DNA from: a virus
IMG/VR virus record: IMGVR_UViG_3300032046_000029
Location: 1 to 58,728 of that record
DNA: 58,728 nucleotides
Direction: 5' to 3' (one strand)
The position numbers and the translations under genes are program-made. Below the pieces are notes generated by a model, which worked only from the letters and a program-made list of their open reading frames with translations, did not search any database and had not been told where the DNA came from. This document shows positions 1-7,409 of the stretch, piece after piece. Position 1 is the first letter of the stretch, and each line of letters opens with the position of its first letter.

Positions 1-163
1 CTGCGCCCAGGAAGTTGGGGGCAGGCGGGCGTTGGGCCGCGTTCCAGATCATGGCCTTGGTCGCCAGGAGCGTAAAGTCCGCCGGGAGTGCCCGGCAGAG
101 CCGGTAGAGGTGCACCTGGTGCCAGGGATAATCGAGTATTCTCAATCTGCCTTCTATGCCCAT
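1..163 (-). CDS. glycosyltransferase-like protein, N-terminal part (gene cut by window edge)
   Basis: The reading frame opens with ATG at 163 on the minus strand, overlapping the end of the MuF-like gene by ten bases, and runs off position 1; 54 codons are visible. The visible start (MGIEGRLRILDYPWHQVHLY) followed by a Leu-rich helix and a segment ending in RPPAPNFLG resembles the N-terminal Rossmann strand and first helix of GT4-like glycosyltransferases. No ribosome binding site is obvious, so translation may be coupled to the upstream gene. A glycosyltransferase inside a head operon would suggest modification of virion or host sugars. With only the N-terminus visible this call is tentative. 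Confidence 0.4.
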   Translation of the reverse strand, partial: MGIEGRLRILDYPWHQVHLYRLCRALPADFTLLATKAMIWNAAQRPPAPNFLGA

Positions 164-2064
164 ATTGCTACTTTCGGAAGCCACCTTGCCCACTCCTGTG
201 CCAGCGCCGCCGGGAGCCACAACTCGTATGGGTTCCACGTCTCGGACAGGTGGACACAGTCGTCGCAGTTGTGAACCACGAAGTCATTGGCGATATAATG
301 ATGCCCTGTAGTAACCTCTAGATTGTAGACGGTTTGACAACTATGCATACTGGGGTATAATATACGCATATCACTGTAGTGAGGCAACTTATGGCGTCCG
401 ATCCTACTTATCCGTGTGAAAACTGCGGAAAACCAGTTGGTAAGACGACTCAGAGAGGGAATTACCAAAAACGATTTTGTTCGATCCGCTGTCGCAATGT
501 CGCCAATGCCAAGTCCCAACCACATAATGGGACTTACTGTATCTGCTGTGGCAAGTATCGTCCGGGACGCAAACAGCCCAAGAGTTCCCTGTGCCAGGAG
601 TGTACCGGGACACTTTGGACTCCAGAGAGAACGATCTACCTGACCCAACATTACTCTATTGACGGGGCCGTGAAAGTTGCCTCCGCTCTGGGTCTTGAAC
701 ATTCCCAAGTTCTGAGTAAGGCTAATAAGTTGGGCCTCAAACTTACAAAAGAGGCGCAAGGCAGAATCATTCATTCTGTTGCCGCTGTCTATATGCGAAA
801 GCGCAATCCAATGCACCAACAGGGATCTAAAGATAAAGTGGCTCAATGGAGACGCGACAATCCCGAAAAGACACGACAGATCATGGAGTGTGTTTTTGAG
901 GGCAAACAGAAATCTCAGAGGGACAAGCCCTCCGGCCCTGAGCGCAAACTGCATGGGATGCTGGAATCCCTGGGCGTTAGATTTGATGTAGCCTATCTCA
1001 TTAAACCCAAGTTCATTGTAGACGTGAAAATCGGGAACCTCATTATCCAGGTTGATGGAGATTATTGGCATGGGCATCCACGCTTTGAGCCTCTCACGGA
1101 ACGGCAACAATCGCAAAAGAAACGCGATGAGTCGCAGGATACCTACCTTAGAACCTGCGGCTATACCGTAGTCCGAATCTGGGAAAGCGACCTCGTGCTC
1201 GATAAAGTGATTGCCACACTTAATGAGTACGGCATCTCCATGCCGAATATTTTCAGCACTGATCCATCCCCGCTGGGTTAAAAACGGATGGTTGGGCGTG
1301 CACGAAATGTGGGACTGCCCATCGCTTACGGAAAGCAATTCACCACAGTATGGATTCCGATATATCTTAGTCACAATCCCTGATCCCGACATAGTCGAAA
1401 CTCGATCCCCAATTTGGATCATTTCGATTGGGCGTTTTCCATCTGGAGTCTCGATCATCGTACCAGCCGGAAAACAGTGCTCGGCCTGCCCCAGTCTCCA
1501 GTAGACCAGTAGCAATCCCGGCTGGTCCCCTTCCTCGAACTCTAATTCACACCGGCAGTTCGTGCGGCATTGCGTCTGCCCATCCCCCGGCACCTGCGGG
1601 AGCAGCCCCTGCGCCAGGCCGGTGTAGAAACTGGCGCGGGCATTGCCGCCGTAGAGTTGGGAGCGCCACTGGAGGTACTTCTCTGAGTAAAAGTTCGCAT
1701 TGCCGGCCAGCGCATTGAGCGCGCTGTTTTGGATCGCCTGAGCATAGCGGTTCAGGTACCCGTACTGCGTCCGGCAGTGCGCCCCCAGCCGCCCCCACTC
1801 GGCTTGAGTGATGTTCGCTGCCTCCCCCCCATGCGCGATGATCAATGCATTGGTATGCAGGTACTTGAGTTCCTCCCGCATCGCCTGCTGCCAACTCTCG
1901 GCGCTTAAGTTTCCGCTATGGAGTTGCGAGGCTAAGTCTATAGCACGCCGGTCGAAGTGCTCAACGTAAATATCCAGCGCCGCCCGCCTGGACTCTATCG
2001 TCCGCAGGCGGGGGTAGGGGGCGCCGGGGTTGGCGACGTCGAGGGGACTGGTTCCACCCGGCAT
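154..2064 (-). CDS. MuF-like minor head protein interrupted by an intein
   Basis: 636 residues, starting at an ATG that overlaps the portal stop codon (TAATG). Residues 1-196 and the last 37 residues form a MuF/gp30-like head morphogenesis protein: a helical N-terminal region, then the metal-binding pattern C-x3-C-R-C followed by H-C-x2-C near the end. Residues 197-599 are an intein inserted exactly at the first Cys of the last pair (AEH before, CDDC after). Removal would give a 233-residue protein. MuF proteins sit on the inside of the portal or procapsid and help head assembly, matching the position directly after the portal gene. The frame stays open further upstream of 2064, but that part overlaps the portal coding sequence and looks like shadow translation. 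Confidence 0.8.
   Translation of the reverse strand: MPGGTSPLDVANPGAPYPRLRTIESRRAALDIYVEHFDRRAIDLASQLHSGNLSAESWQQAMREELKYLHTNALIIAHGGEAANITQAEWGRLGAHCRTQYGYLNRYAQAIQNSALNALAGNANFYSEKYLQWRSQLYGGNARASFYTGLAQGLLPQVPGDGQTQCRTNCRCELEFEEGDQPGLLLVYWRLGQAEHCFPAGTMIETPDGKRPIEMIQIGDRVSTMSGSGIVTKIYRNPYCGELLSVSDGQSHISCTPNHPFLTQRGWISAENIRHGDAVLIKCGNHFIEHEVAFPDSDYGIAAGSKVGILRLIAFLLRLLPFRERLKAWMPMPIISINLDNEVPDFHVYNELGFNEIGYIKSNAQGFQHPMQFALRAGGLVPLRFLFALKNTLHDLSCLFGIVASPLSHFIFRSLLVHWIALSHIDSGNRMNDSALRLFCKFEAQLISLTQNLGMFKTQSGGNFHGPVNRVMLGQVDRSLWSPKCPGTLLAQGTLGLFASRTILATADTVSPIMWLGLGIGDIATADRTKSFLVIPSLSRLTNWFSAVFTRISRIGRHKLPHYSDMRILYPSMHSCQTVYNLEVTTGHHYIANDFVVHNCDDCVHLSETWNPYELWLPAALAQEWARWLPKVAIWA
334..361 (+). 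promoter_or_regulatory. sigma70-type promoter for the antisense endonuclease gene
   Basis: TTGACA at 334-339, a 16-nt spacer, and TATAAT at 356-361, both hexamers perfect. It faces the endonuclease start at 391 and lies inside sequence that encodes the C-terminal splicing block of the intein on the other strand. Confidence 0.75.
391..1281 (+). CDS. EDxHD (Vsr-like) homing endonuclease encoded antisense to the intein
   Basis: 296 residues. The ATG at 391 follows GAGG by six bases; a GTG at 379 is a less likely start. The N-terminal third has two zinc-ribbon-like Cys clusters (C-x2-C ... C-x3-C, then C-x2-C ... C-x2-C) and a helical DNA-binding segment rich in Lys. The C-terminal domain has a Vsr-like core: GPERKLHGMLESLG, then IIQVDGDYWHGHPRFE, then a strand ending VVRIWESDL. 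That order is typical of very-short-patch-repair-type nucleases and of the EDxHD homing endonucleases known beside split inteins. It is the only plus-strand gene in the left minus-strand arm, has its own promoter, and is A+T-richer than its surroundings, which suggests mobility. Confidence 0.8.
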   Translation: MASDPTYPCENCGKPVGKTTQRGNYQKRFCSIRCRNVANAKSQPHNGTYCICCGKYRPGRKQPKSSLCQECTGTLWTPERTIYLTQHYSIDGAVKVASALGLEHSQVLSKANKLGLKLTKEAQGRIIHSVAAVYMRKRNPMHQQGSKDKVAQWRRDNPEKTRQIMECVFEGKQKSQRDKPSGPERKLHGMLESLGVRFDVAYLIKPKFIVDVKIGNLIIQVDGDYWHGHPRFEPLTERQQSQKKRDESQDTYLRTCGYTVVRIWESDLVLDKVIATLNEYGISMPNIFSTDPSPLG

Positions 2065-3647
2065 TATGCCTCTGTTTCCTCGAATACTTCGGGCAGCACA
2101 TCCCGCAGCCGCGCTACTGCCTGTGTGATGTCCTGCTCGGTGAACGTCACCTGGCCGGGTACGGGCGACAGCGGAACGGAGACGATCTTCTGCAGGGCCG
2201 CGGCCGGCGGGTTGCCGTCTGTAGTCGCCGGTTCCTGGCCCGGCTCGGCGGCCTGGAAGGCGACGGCCTCCGGTACCTCTTCCTCGACCTCCTCTTCCGT
2301 TTCCTCGTCCGGTAGCGGCATGGCTATCATCTCCTCTCCCTGCGGGATATTCAACCTCCGGAGGGCCTCCATCAGGTCCACGTAAGTCGGCGGGACGTCC
2401 AGCCGGCCCAGCAGCCCGCGCACGATCTCGAACAACTGCGCGCGGGATTCCGGTTCCAGGCCGACCGTCCGCACCCGCACGCGGGGCGAGTCGGGCGGAA
2501 AGTTTGCCCGCTCTACGATGGGCAGACAATACTCGTTCAGGTGCCGGTCGATGTCTGCTGCATCTTGCATCAGCAGATCCTCGGCTATGTCGGTCAGCTT
2601 ATCCGCCGACGTCGGCCCGCCCAGGTCCCCACCGGTCACGTCCTGCATCGCCTGTGGCGGGATCAGCATCCCCACACTGATTTTTCGGTCGTGGTGGTCG
2701 GCGATCTCGTGGAACTCCCCGACGGCCCGCGCGCTCTCCAGGAAAGCGAGCGTCCACTTGCGCACGGCGCTCATCTCCTCGCCGCCGGTCATCTGATCGG
2801 TCGTCGTGTAGACCGACGAGGCCAGAGCGACCGTCGCACCGGAGCGCACGCTGTCGCCGACGGCGGTGGCGACGTCGCGGTTGGAGGAGCCTGATGGGTC
2901 CGTGCCGGGCGGGAATCCGACCATGACGGCCGGGTTGATTTGCTTCTGGAGCCACACGAGGTAGAGGTCGTGGCCGAAATGTTTGGCCCACCATTCCTTG
3001 TAGGCATTCTCCAGCCGGCCGCTTCCGGCGTAGGCCCCGAATGCCCGCGCCTTGCCCATCGTGATCCACAGGCTGAAAAACGCATCCACGTCGCCGTCGG
3101 TGGTGGTGATGCCCAGGAACGTCCGGCCCTTGGGGTCGAAACGGGCACTGGAGGTCACAGGGTAGCATTGGTCGAAACCCTCGACGATGTAGGGAGTAGC
3201 AGAGCTATTCCACACGGGCGGGGCGCCGATCTCCTCCGGCTCTGGCACCTGGAAGCGAAACTTCTTGATCAGGCCACAGGAACCGAGCGCCACGGCCTGA
3301 GATGCCTGGATGATGAACTCGCGTTCCCAGGCCCGGAACATGGCCTCGATGAATCTGCGCTTCGCCTCGTCCGGGCATTCCACTACCCGCTTGGCCTTGA
3401 CCAGAGAAGCGGTGATGAAGCCCATCGCAAGAGCGATGACAGGATCGCGCAGCATCTCTAGCTTTACGCGCTCCGGGATGTTCCTGGCGGACGTCATGCG
3501 ACCGTAGCGCCGCTCCGGGTCCCCCAGCCAGTAGCCGTAGGTGCCGAAGAATTGACTCTGCGCGGATGGTGCAGTCGTGCGCGGGGTTTCCGGGAGAATC
3601 TGCCCTTCTGGGGCTTTGGCTATGTGGGTAGTGGGTTTTTCTGGCAT
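2064..3647 (-). CDS. portal protein (Mu gp29 / DUF935-like)
   Basis: 527 residues. It lies between terminase and the MuF-like gene, the usual place of a portal, and ends in a TAATG overlap with the latter. The N-terminus is low in complexity. The core has the portal-style pattern of a Gly-rich strand after a basic helix, a segment with FPPGTDPSGSSNRDVATAVG, and a helix-rich stem region with DRKISVGMLIPPQAMQD. The C-terminal 90 residues are very acidic and Ala/Pro-rich. Portals form the dodecameric channel for DNA at one capsid vertex. The assignment rests on position, length and the resemblance to DUF935 portals; no single diagnostic motif exists for this family. Confidence 0.75.
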   Translation of the reverse strand: MPEKPTTHIAKAPEGQILPETPRTTAPSAQSQFFGTYGYWLGDPERRYGRMTSARNIPERVKLEMLRDPVIALAMGFITASLVKAKRVVECPDEAKRRFIEAMFRAWEREFIIQASQAVALGSCGLIKKFRFQVPEPEEIGAPPVWNSSATPYIVEGFDQCYPVTSSARFDPKGRTFLGITTTDGDVDAFFSLWITMGKARAFGAYAGSGRLENAYKEWWAKHFGHDLYLVWLQKQINPAVMVGFPPGTDPSGSSNRDVATAVGDSVRSGATVALASSVYTTTDQMTGGEEMSAVRKWTLAFLESARAVGEFHEIADHHDRKISVGMLIPPQAMQDVTGGDLGGPTSADKLTDIAEDLLMQDAADIDRHLNEYCLPIVERANFPPDSPRVRVRTVGLEPESRAQLFEIVRGLLGRLDVPPTYVDLMEALRRLNIPQGEEMIAMPLPDEETEEEVEEEVPEAVAFQAAEPGQEPATTDGNPPAAALQKIVSVPLSPVPGQVTFTEQDITQAVARLRDVLPEVFEETEA

Positions 3648-3657
3648 AATTTACCGC

Positions 3658-3685
3658 CTATGGCATTATGACCATAATCCTATAC
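3658..3685. repeat. 28-bp palindrome, copy 1
   Basis: First copy of a dispersed palindrome. Consensus in three blocks: CTATrG, two bases, TTAtGATCaTAA, two bases, CyATAG. Here the core is TTATGACCATAA with left arm CTATGG. It lies between the HNH gene and the portal start, just upstream of the portal on the minus strand. Confidence 0.8.
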
Positions 3686-3741
3686 CTTATATCTCGCAGT
3701 CGCTTGCATATGGAATTAATGATAAATTGCCAATTATTGCG

Positions 3742-4209
3742 CTATTCTAACCAAGCCCAGCTTTTCCCATGCTTGATTGCGCTAATGGTCGTAGGACCCA
3801 CCCTGAATAGCTTTGCGATTTTGCTAGGTCCCATACCTCCTGAGAGTAAGTCTCTAATCTCGTGTACTTGTATCTCAGACAATTTAGCGCAAGCAATTCT
3901 ATATCCACGGGCTTGGCGACCTTTTTTGACCATATCCTTACTATTACCGGGTTTCGTTTCTACGAACAAATGCCTTGGGTTACAACAACAAGGATTGTCA
4001 CAATGATGGCAGACAACCATACCAGGAAGAATATCTCCATAGGTTAAAATAAAGGCAACTCGATGTGCTGTCGTCGTTTCCTTTCCCATCCAAACTCTAC
4101 CATAATTCTTATGCCTACGTCCGTCCTTTGCCGCCTTCCAGGGCCAGCATTCATTGGGCTTGCCTATATCTACCTTGTCCCAGAACTGTTCCTGTAGACT
4201 TCTTGCCAT
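3742..4209 (-). CDS. HNH homing endonuclease with C-terminal helix-turn-helix
   Basis: 155 residues. Residues 55-95 hold the HNH core of free-standing phage endonucleases: VVCHHCDNPCCCNPRHLFV followed by an Asn/Ser-rich loop and a basic helix (GNSKDMVKKGRQ). A C-terminal helix-turn-helix (LSEIQVHEIRDLLSGGMGPS then KIAKLFRVGPTTISAIKHG) resembles the DNA-recognition segment of such enzymes. The gene is clearly A+T-richer than its neighbours and sits alone between two copies of the 28-bp palindrome, so it looks like a recent insertion into a structural-operon intergenic region. Homing endonucleases cut alleles lacking the gene and spread by repair. Confidence 0.85.
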   Translation of the reverse strand: MARSLQEQFWDKVDIGKPNECWPWKAAKDGRRHKNYGRVWMGKETTTAHRVAFILTYGDILPGMVVCHHCDNPCCCNPRHLFVETKPGNSKDMVKKGRQARGYRIACAKLSEIQVHEIRDLLSGGMGPSKIAKLFRVGPTTISAIKHGKSWAWLE

Positions 4210-4223
4210 TCCGTTTCCCTCCC

Positions 4224-4251
4224 CTATAGCATTACGGCCATAACTCTACAG
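4224..4251. repeat. 28-bp palindrome, copy 2
   Basis: CTATAG arm, core TTACGGCCATAA, right arm CTACAG. Between the Pro-rich anchored gene and the HNH start. Confidence 0.75.
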
Positions 4252-4253
4252 AC

Positions 4254-4730
4254 TCAGCCCCCTACCGGCTCGAACGTTGGCTGCGGAGGGTAGGGGGTTG
4301 CAGTAGGGTAAGCCGTCGGACTGGGACCGATGTCCGGGCAGACCGGCGTCGGCAGGCAAGTCGGCATCGGCGCTGGCGTATACGTCGGCTGGATAGGCCA
4401 TTCTGGCGGGCAGTCCGGCGCGCCGGGACAGCTATCCCACCAGTGAGCCTCTACGTCCGGCGTGCGGGTCGGTAGGGGCAGGACCGTAGGGCGCGGGGTC
4501 GAGGTGGGAGAATGCTCAGGAGTGGGAATGGGAGAGACAAGCGTAGGAAGCGGAGAGATGGGGGAGATGGGGGACGTAAAGAATGCAGAAGGGGGGTCGC
4601 CAGGCAAGGCCAACGACAGAGCGATGGTGATGGCCAACGTCCCCATGCCGCCCAGGATGACTTGCCGGGTGCTCGCAGCGCGCAGTCCATGCCAGGCTAT
4701 CCGTATGCCGTCCTTTAGGCTTTCTATCAT
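4254..4730 (-). CDS. membrane-anchored Pro/Thr/Ser-rich protein
   Basis: 158 residues from the ATG at 4730, which follows GAGG by nine bases; an in-frame ATG at 4745 is the alternative. A single hydrophobic segment (VILGGMGTLAITIALSLAL, about residues 24-42) follows a short basic cytoplasmic tail. The rest is outside the membrane and is almost entirely Pro, Thr and Ser with repeated PTP-type motifs, plus four Cys. Such linkers are common in Chloroflexota surface proteins. The gene lies directly after the repeat-containing small gene and before the portal insertion point. Function unknown; a role in lysis, superinfection exclusion or surface display are all possible. Confidence 0.6.
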   Translation of the reverse strand: MIESLKDGIRIAWHGLRAASTRQVILGGMGTLAITIALSLALPGDPPSAFFTSPISPISPLPTLVSPIPTPEHSPTSTPRPTVLPLPTRTPDVEAHWWDSCPGAPDCPPEWPIQPTYTPAPMPTCLPTPVCPDIGPSPTAYPTATPYPPQPTFEPVGG

Positions 4731-4734
4731 AACC

Positions 4735-5172
4735 TCATGCCTCATTTTGCTGGCGGATGTCGCCGCCATCATCGCCGACTATCACCGTTGCCGGTGAATG
4801 CCGTTCCCGGTTTTGCACCGTCCTGTTAATAAGGACAGAGAGCGGGTTCTCCCCGGCTGTGATACGATATAATTGCTCATCCGTCAGGGCAGCCATATTG
4901 ATCTCCGTCAGGACAGAGAGCGGGTCCTCCCCGGCTGTGATACGATATAATTGCTCATCCGTCAGGGCAGCCACCTCGGCCTCAATCCGGCGGATGTCAC
5001 CGCCATCACCGCCGGCCAGCACCGCCAGGCCGAACTCGGTCGCCTCACGCAAGATCACGGACAATTTTACCCCTCGGTCTCGCGCCCACCTCTCCGCTTC
5101 CTCGTACAGCGGAAGGGGTAGACGATAGCCCACCGACACTGACACATCTTTTCCGCTAACTGTCGTCACCAC
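4735..5172 (-). CDS. small protein with CopG-like helix and duplicated TerS-type motif
   Basis: 145 residues from GTG at 5172, which sits seven bases after GGAGG and just behind the terminase stop. The first 50 residues (strand VSVSVGYRLPLPLY, then a helix EEAERWARDRGVKLSVILRE) resemble a ribbon-helix-helix or CopG-like fold. They are followed by two nearly identical 26-residue repeats built on ALTDEQLYRITAGEDPLSVL. A third, diverged copy of that motif forms the end of the terminase small subunit two genes upstream. The shared motif suggests a common partner, perhaps the large terminase. Function otherwise unknown. Confidence 0.65.
   Translation of the reverse strand: MVTTVSGKDVSVSVGYRLPLPLYEEAERWARDRGVKLSVILREATEFGLAVLAGGDGGDIRRIEAEVAALTDEQLYRITAGEDPLSVLTEINMAALTDEQLYRITAGENPLSVLINRTVQNRERHSPATVIVGDDGGDIRQQNEA
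4832..4973. repeat. 64-bp direct repeat pair (4832-4895 and 4910-4973)
   Basis: The two 64-bp units differ at one base (t/c in AGCGGGTTCT versus AGCGGGTCCT) and start 78 bp apart, so the reading frame is kept. They encode the duplicated 26-residue unit of the surrounding gene. A related stretch is at about 6915-6980 in the small terminase gene. Confidence 0.9.
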
Positions 5173-5185
5173 TTCTATACCTCCA

Positions 5186-6964
5186 TCACAGTTGCCCCCG
5201 CAGACTGCCGGGGACGTAATGCCGTTCCTTGCCCGTTCCGGGCGATTCATCCTCCCCGCCACGTGCCTCCGCCGTCTGGCCGGGGTCCGGCGGGAGGATC
5301 GAGAGTGCGACTTCGCAGTAGGCTTTCGCGTGGTGCAGGTGGTCGGGCTTGCCTGTGTGGGGGAAGGTGTAGGCCGTCGAGCCGTCCTCCCGCACCCGCT
5401 TGACTTTGACGTTGGCCGTCATGTGCTCCAGCAGGCCCTCTACGTTTTCCCACTCTGCCGGGAGTTCGTCTATCCCCAGTTGGAGTTTCGCCCCGGCCTC
5501 GTCCAGCGCCTTCGTGCGCTCGATCTTGACCACCCCCCGGCCTCGATCCCAGCGCGCCATGTCCGCCTCCGGCGAGTCCAGGTACTGCGCCAGCCACACC
5601 CGGCCCCGGTGGCGCTTCTGGAATTCCACGTCGAGCCGCAATTCCGGCGCATCGTCCACCACGCAGCGCTGGACGTTGTAGCGGGCCATCAGTACGTCCA
5701 GGTCGCTCCAGTCCAAGACGTTGCCGATTGCCACCGACCGCTCGCGCCCACCGGGCCGCCGTTCCTTGATCCAGTAGTATAACTCCAGCCCGACGTCCAC
5801 TCCCATCGCCGTCCAGGCCGCTCCTGGCGGGAAGGCCGGGTACTGGCCGGGCAGGGCGGCGCAGGCGGCCAGGGCCTCGCGGGTGAGCCGGGCGCCTTTC
5901 GGCTCGTAGGGTAGCCCTAAGTCGCCGTTCCAGAAGGCTTGCCGGTCCAGGTCACGCTGGGCCTGGCTGTGCTCCCAAAGTTCGTCGAGGTCCAGGCGCT
6001 CGTCCACCAGGCGCGGGATCCAATACCCCACGACAGCGCTGCCCGGATTGCGCGCCCGCCAGCGCGCCCGCCCCCCGCTCCACATTCCCACCCGCTCTAT
6101 CGCCGCATGGCAAGTGGGGCAGATCGTCCGGGCATGTGGATCATCGGCGACCGGCCCCCGCACCAGTGACCAGTCCAGCCGGTGCCACTGCCCGCACCCC
6201 TGGCACCGGACCTCTACCTCGCGCCGGTCGGACGCCTGGTACTCAGCGTCTATCCCCAGGTCCGGGTAGGTCGGCGTCGAAAGGTCGATCTCCCAGCGCA
6301 TCGCGGATGCCTTGAGGCGGTCGCGGATCAGGGGGATGGCGGCGGGCGGCACCCGGTCGAATTCGTCCACGATCGCCAGGTCTGCCGGCGATTCGCTCAG
6401 TTGCGCCGCCCGGCGGGGATCGCCTTTCGGGATAGCCGTAGACCGAATGTAGAGGTTAAATCCCCCCTGGAACGTCTTCAGCCCCACGTTATCTATGTTG
6501 CCCGCAATGGCGTGAAAGTGGGGACTGGCGGAGATGGCCGGGTCTACGCGGGAGTGGGCGAAGTTGCCTTGCGTCGGGCCGGGCGGCAGGGCGTAGAATA
6601 CACTGCCTCTGCCGTTCAGAACGTAAAACGATAGGTTCAAGGCGAACTCCGTCGCCCCGATCTGTGCGGCCTTGCGGACGACCATGCGCCCGCCGGGCTG
6701 GGCCAGTTCGTCTATGGCTTTGTAAATGTCCTCGAACCAGGGATAATCCCGCAGGGAGAACCGCTGCGGCTTACCCTGTGCTTTGTCCAGAATCCAACGG
6801 CGTTCCCGCGTCCACCCCAGGAATGGCAATCTCGCTGGTGGGCTTCCCGTCGGCGGGTTCGGATGTCGCCGTCTTTTCTCCCGTTTCGCTCGTTCTCTTA
6901 TTGCCTGTTCCTGCAAGGACAGCAAGCGGGTCCTCCCCTGCCGCGATGCGGTCGAGTTGCTCAT
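5186..6964 (-). CDS. terL: terminase large subunit, GpA type
   Basis: 592 residues. ATPase half: adenine/Walker A-like RKAAQIGATEF (about residues 97-107) and Walker B LAIVDEFDRVP (about 196-206). A zinc-binding pair C-x2-C ... C-x2-C (CQGCGQWH, CPTCHAA) follows. Nuclease half: AMGVDVGLE and VVDDAPELR carry the acidic residues of the RNaseH-like site, then PDHLHHAKAYCEVAL. This is the lambda-GpA-like terminase family, which packages DNA into the procapsid. The ATG at 6964 has no good ribosome binding site and overlaps the small subunit by 194 bases. A TTG at 6925, six bases after GGGGAGG, is a strong alternative start. Confidence 0.9.
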   Translation of the reverse strand: MSNSTASRQGRTRLLSLQEQAIRERAKREKRRRHPNPPTGSPPARLPFLGWTRERRWILDKAQGKPQRFSLRDYPWFEDIYKAIDELAQPGGRMVVRKAAQIGATEFALNLSFYVLNGRGSVFYALPPGPTQGNFAHSRVDPAISASPHFHAIAGNIDNVGLKTFQGGFNLYIRSTAIPKGDPRRAAQLSESPADLAIVDEFDRVPPAAIPLIRDRLKASAMRWEIDLSTPTYPDLGIDAEYQASDRREVEVRCQGCGQWHRLDWSLVRGPVADDPHARTICPTCHAAIERVGMWSGGRARWRARNPGSAVVGYWIPRLVDERLDLDELWEHSQAQRDLDRQAFWNGDLGLPYEPKGARLTREALAACAALPGQYPAFPPGAAWTAMGVDVGLELYYWIKERRPGGRERSVAIGNVLDWSDLDVLMARYNVQRCVVDDAPELRLDVEFQKRHRGRVWLAQYLDSPEADMARWDRGRGVVKIERTKALDEAGAKLQLGIDELPAEWENVEGLLEHMTANVKVKRVREDGSTAYTFPHTGKPDHLHHAKAYCEVALSILPPDPGQTAEARGGEDESPGTGKERHYVPGSLRGQL

Positions 6965-7343
6965 CGGTCAGTGTGCGCACGTCGATCTCGATCTGGCGAG
7001 CGGTCGGCGGGACGTCCAGGTTGAGCATCTTGGCGCGGCGTTTCTTACAATCCAGACGGGCCGTGAACCACTGAGGCGATTTCGTAGAGACGAACTGCAA
7101 AGCGGCGTCGTGCTCCATCTCATCCAGTTCTGCCAGTTCGCGTCCGCGCGCCTCTGCGATGTCTGCCACGGCGGCCTCGCGCCATTGCTGCATCAGCCAT
7201 TTGACGTCGCGGCTGACGGTTGCCTGGCTCACCTTCAGCCGTTCGGCGATGTCGGTTTCGTTGACGCGGCGCAGGTACAGGCTCGCGACCTTGCGCCGGC
7301 GCGCCAGCATCTCCCCTCGCTTCTTCGTCCGTTCATCGTTCAT
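6771..7343 (-). CDS. terS: terminase small subunit-like DNA-binding protein
   Basis: 190 residues. A helix-turn-helix near the N-terminus (NETDIAERLKVSQATVSRDV) is followed by a long charged helix and a Lys/Arg-rich helix, as in phage small terminase subunits that recognise packaging sites. The motif TLTDEQLDRIAAGEDPLAVL at about residues 124-143 is the same unit that is duplicated in the gene after the large terminase. The last 45 residues are polar and probably disordered. It lies just upstream of and overlaps terL. The DNA for AGEDP contains GGGGAGGA, which may serve as ribosome binding site for an internal terL start. Confidence 0.75.
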   Translation of the reverse strand: MNDERTKKRGEMLARRRKVASLYLRRVNETDIAERLKVSQATVSRDVKWLMQQWREAAVADIAEARGRELAELDEMEHDAALQFVSTKSPQWFTARLDCKKRRAKMLNLDVPPTARQIEIDVRTLTDEQLDRIAAGEDPLAVLAGTGNKRTSETGEKTATSEPADGKPTSEIAIPGVDAGTPLDSGQSTG

Positions 7344-7371
7344 TATTCACTCTATACTATGCAAAACGGTC

Positions 7372-7399
7372 CTATGGGATTGCTAACGTAACCCCATAG
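7372..7399. repeat. 28-bp palindrome, copy 3
   Basis: Perfect outer arms CTATGGG and CCCATAG with core TTGCTAACGTAA; the better match reads on the minus strand. Directly upstream of the small terminase start. Confidence 0.75.
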
Positions 7400-7409
7400 A
7401 TACTGAGCA

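Larger units (their letters stand above)
268..1476 (-). other. intein (403 residues) with an antisense gene in its linker
   Basis: The segment begins with Cys followed by FPAGTMIETPDG (block A), contains the TPNH motif of block B at about residues 60-63, and ends with a C-terminal splicing block VYNLEVTTGHHYIANDF, then VVHN just before Cys+1. These are the nucleophile, block-B His and terminal His-Asn expected for protein splicing. The middle (about residues 66-362) has no LAGLIDADG or HNH motif on this strand. Instead it is the complement of an endonuclease gene at 391-1281. The linker frame has nevertheless stayed free of stop codons for about 300 codons. A Met near the start of the C-terminal block (ATG at 369) leaves open a split, trans-splicing form. 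Confidence 0.85.

Noticed and set aside
2064-2529. N-terminal extension of the MuF-like gene up to 2529.
   Set aside because: It overlaps the portal coding sequence, has a Gly/Arg/Ala composition typical of shadow translation, and an ATG with a TAATG overlap exists at 2064.
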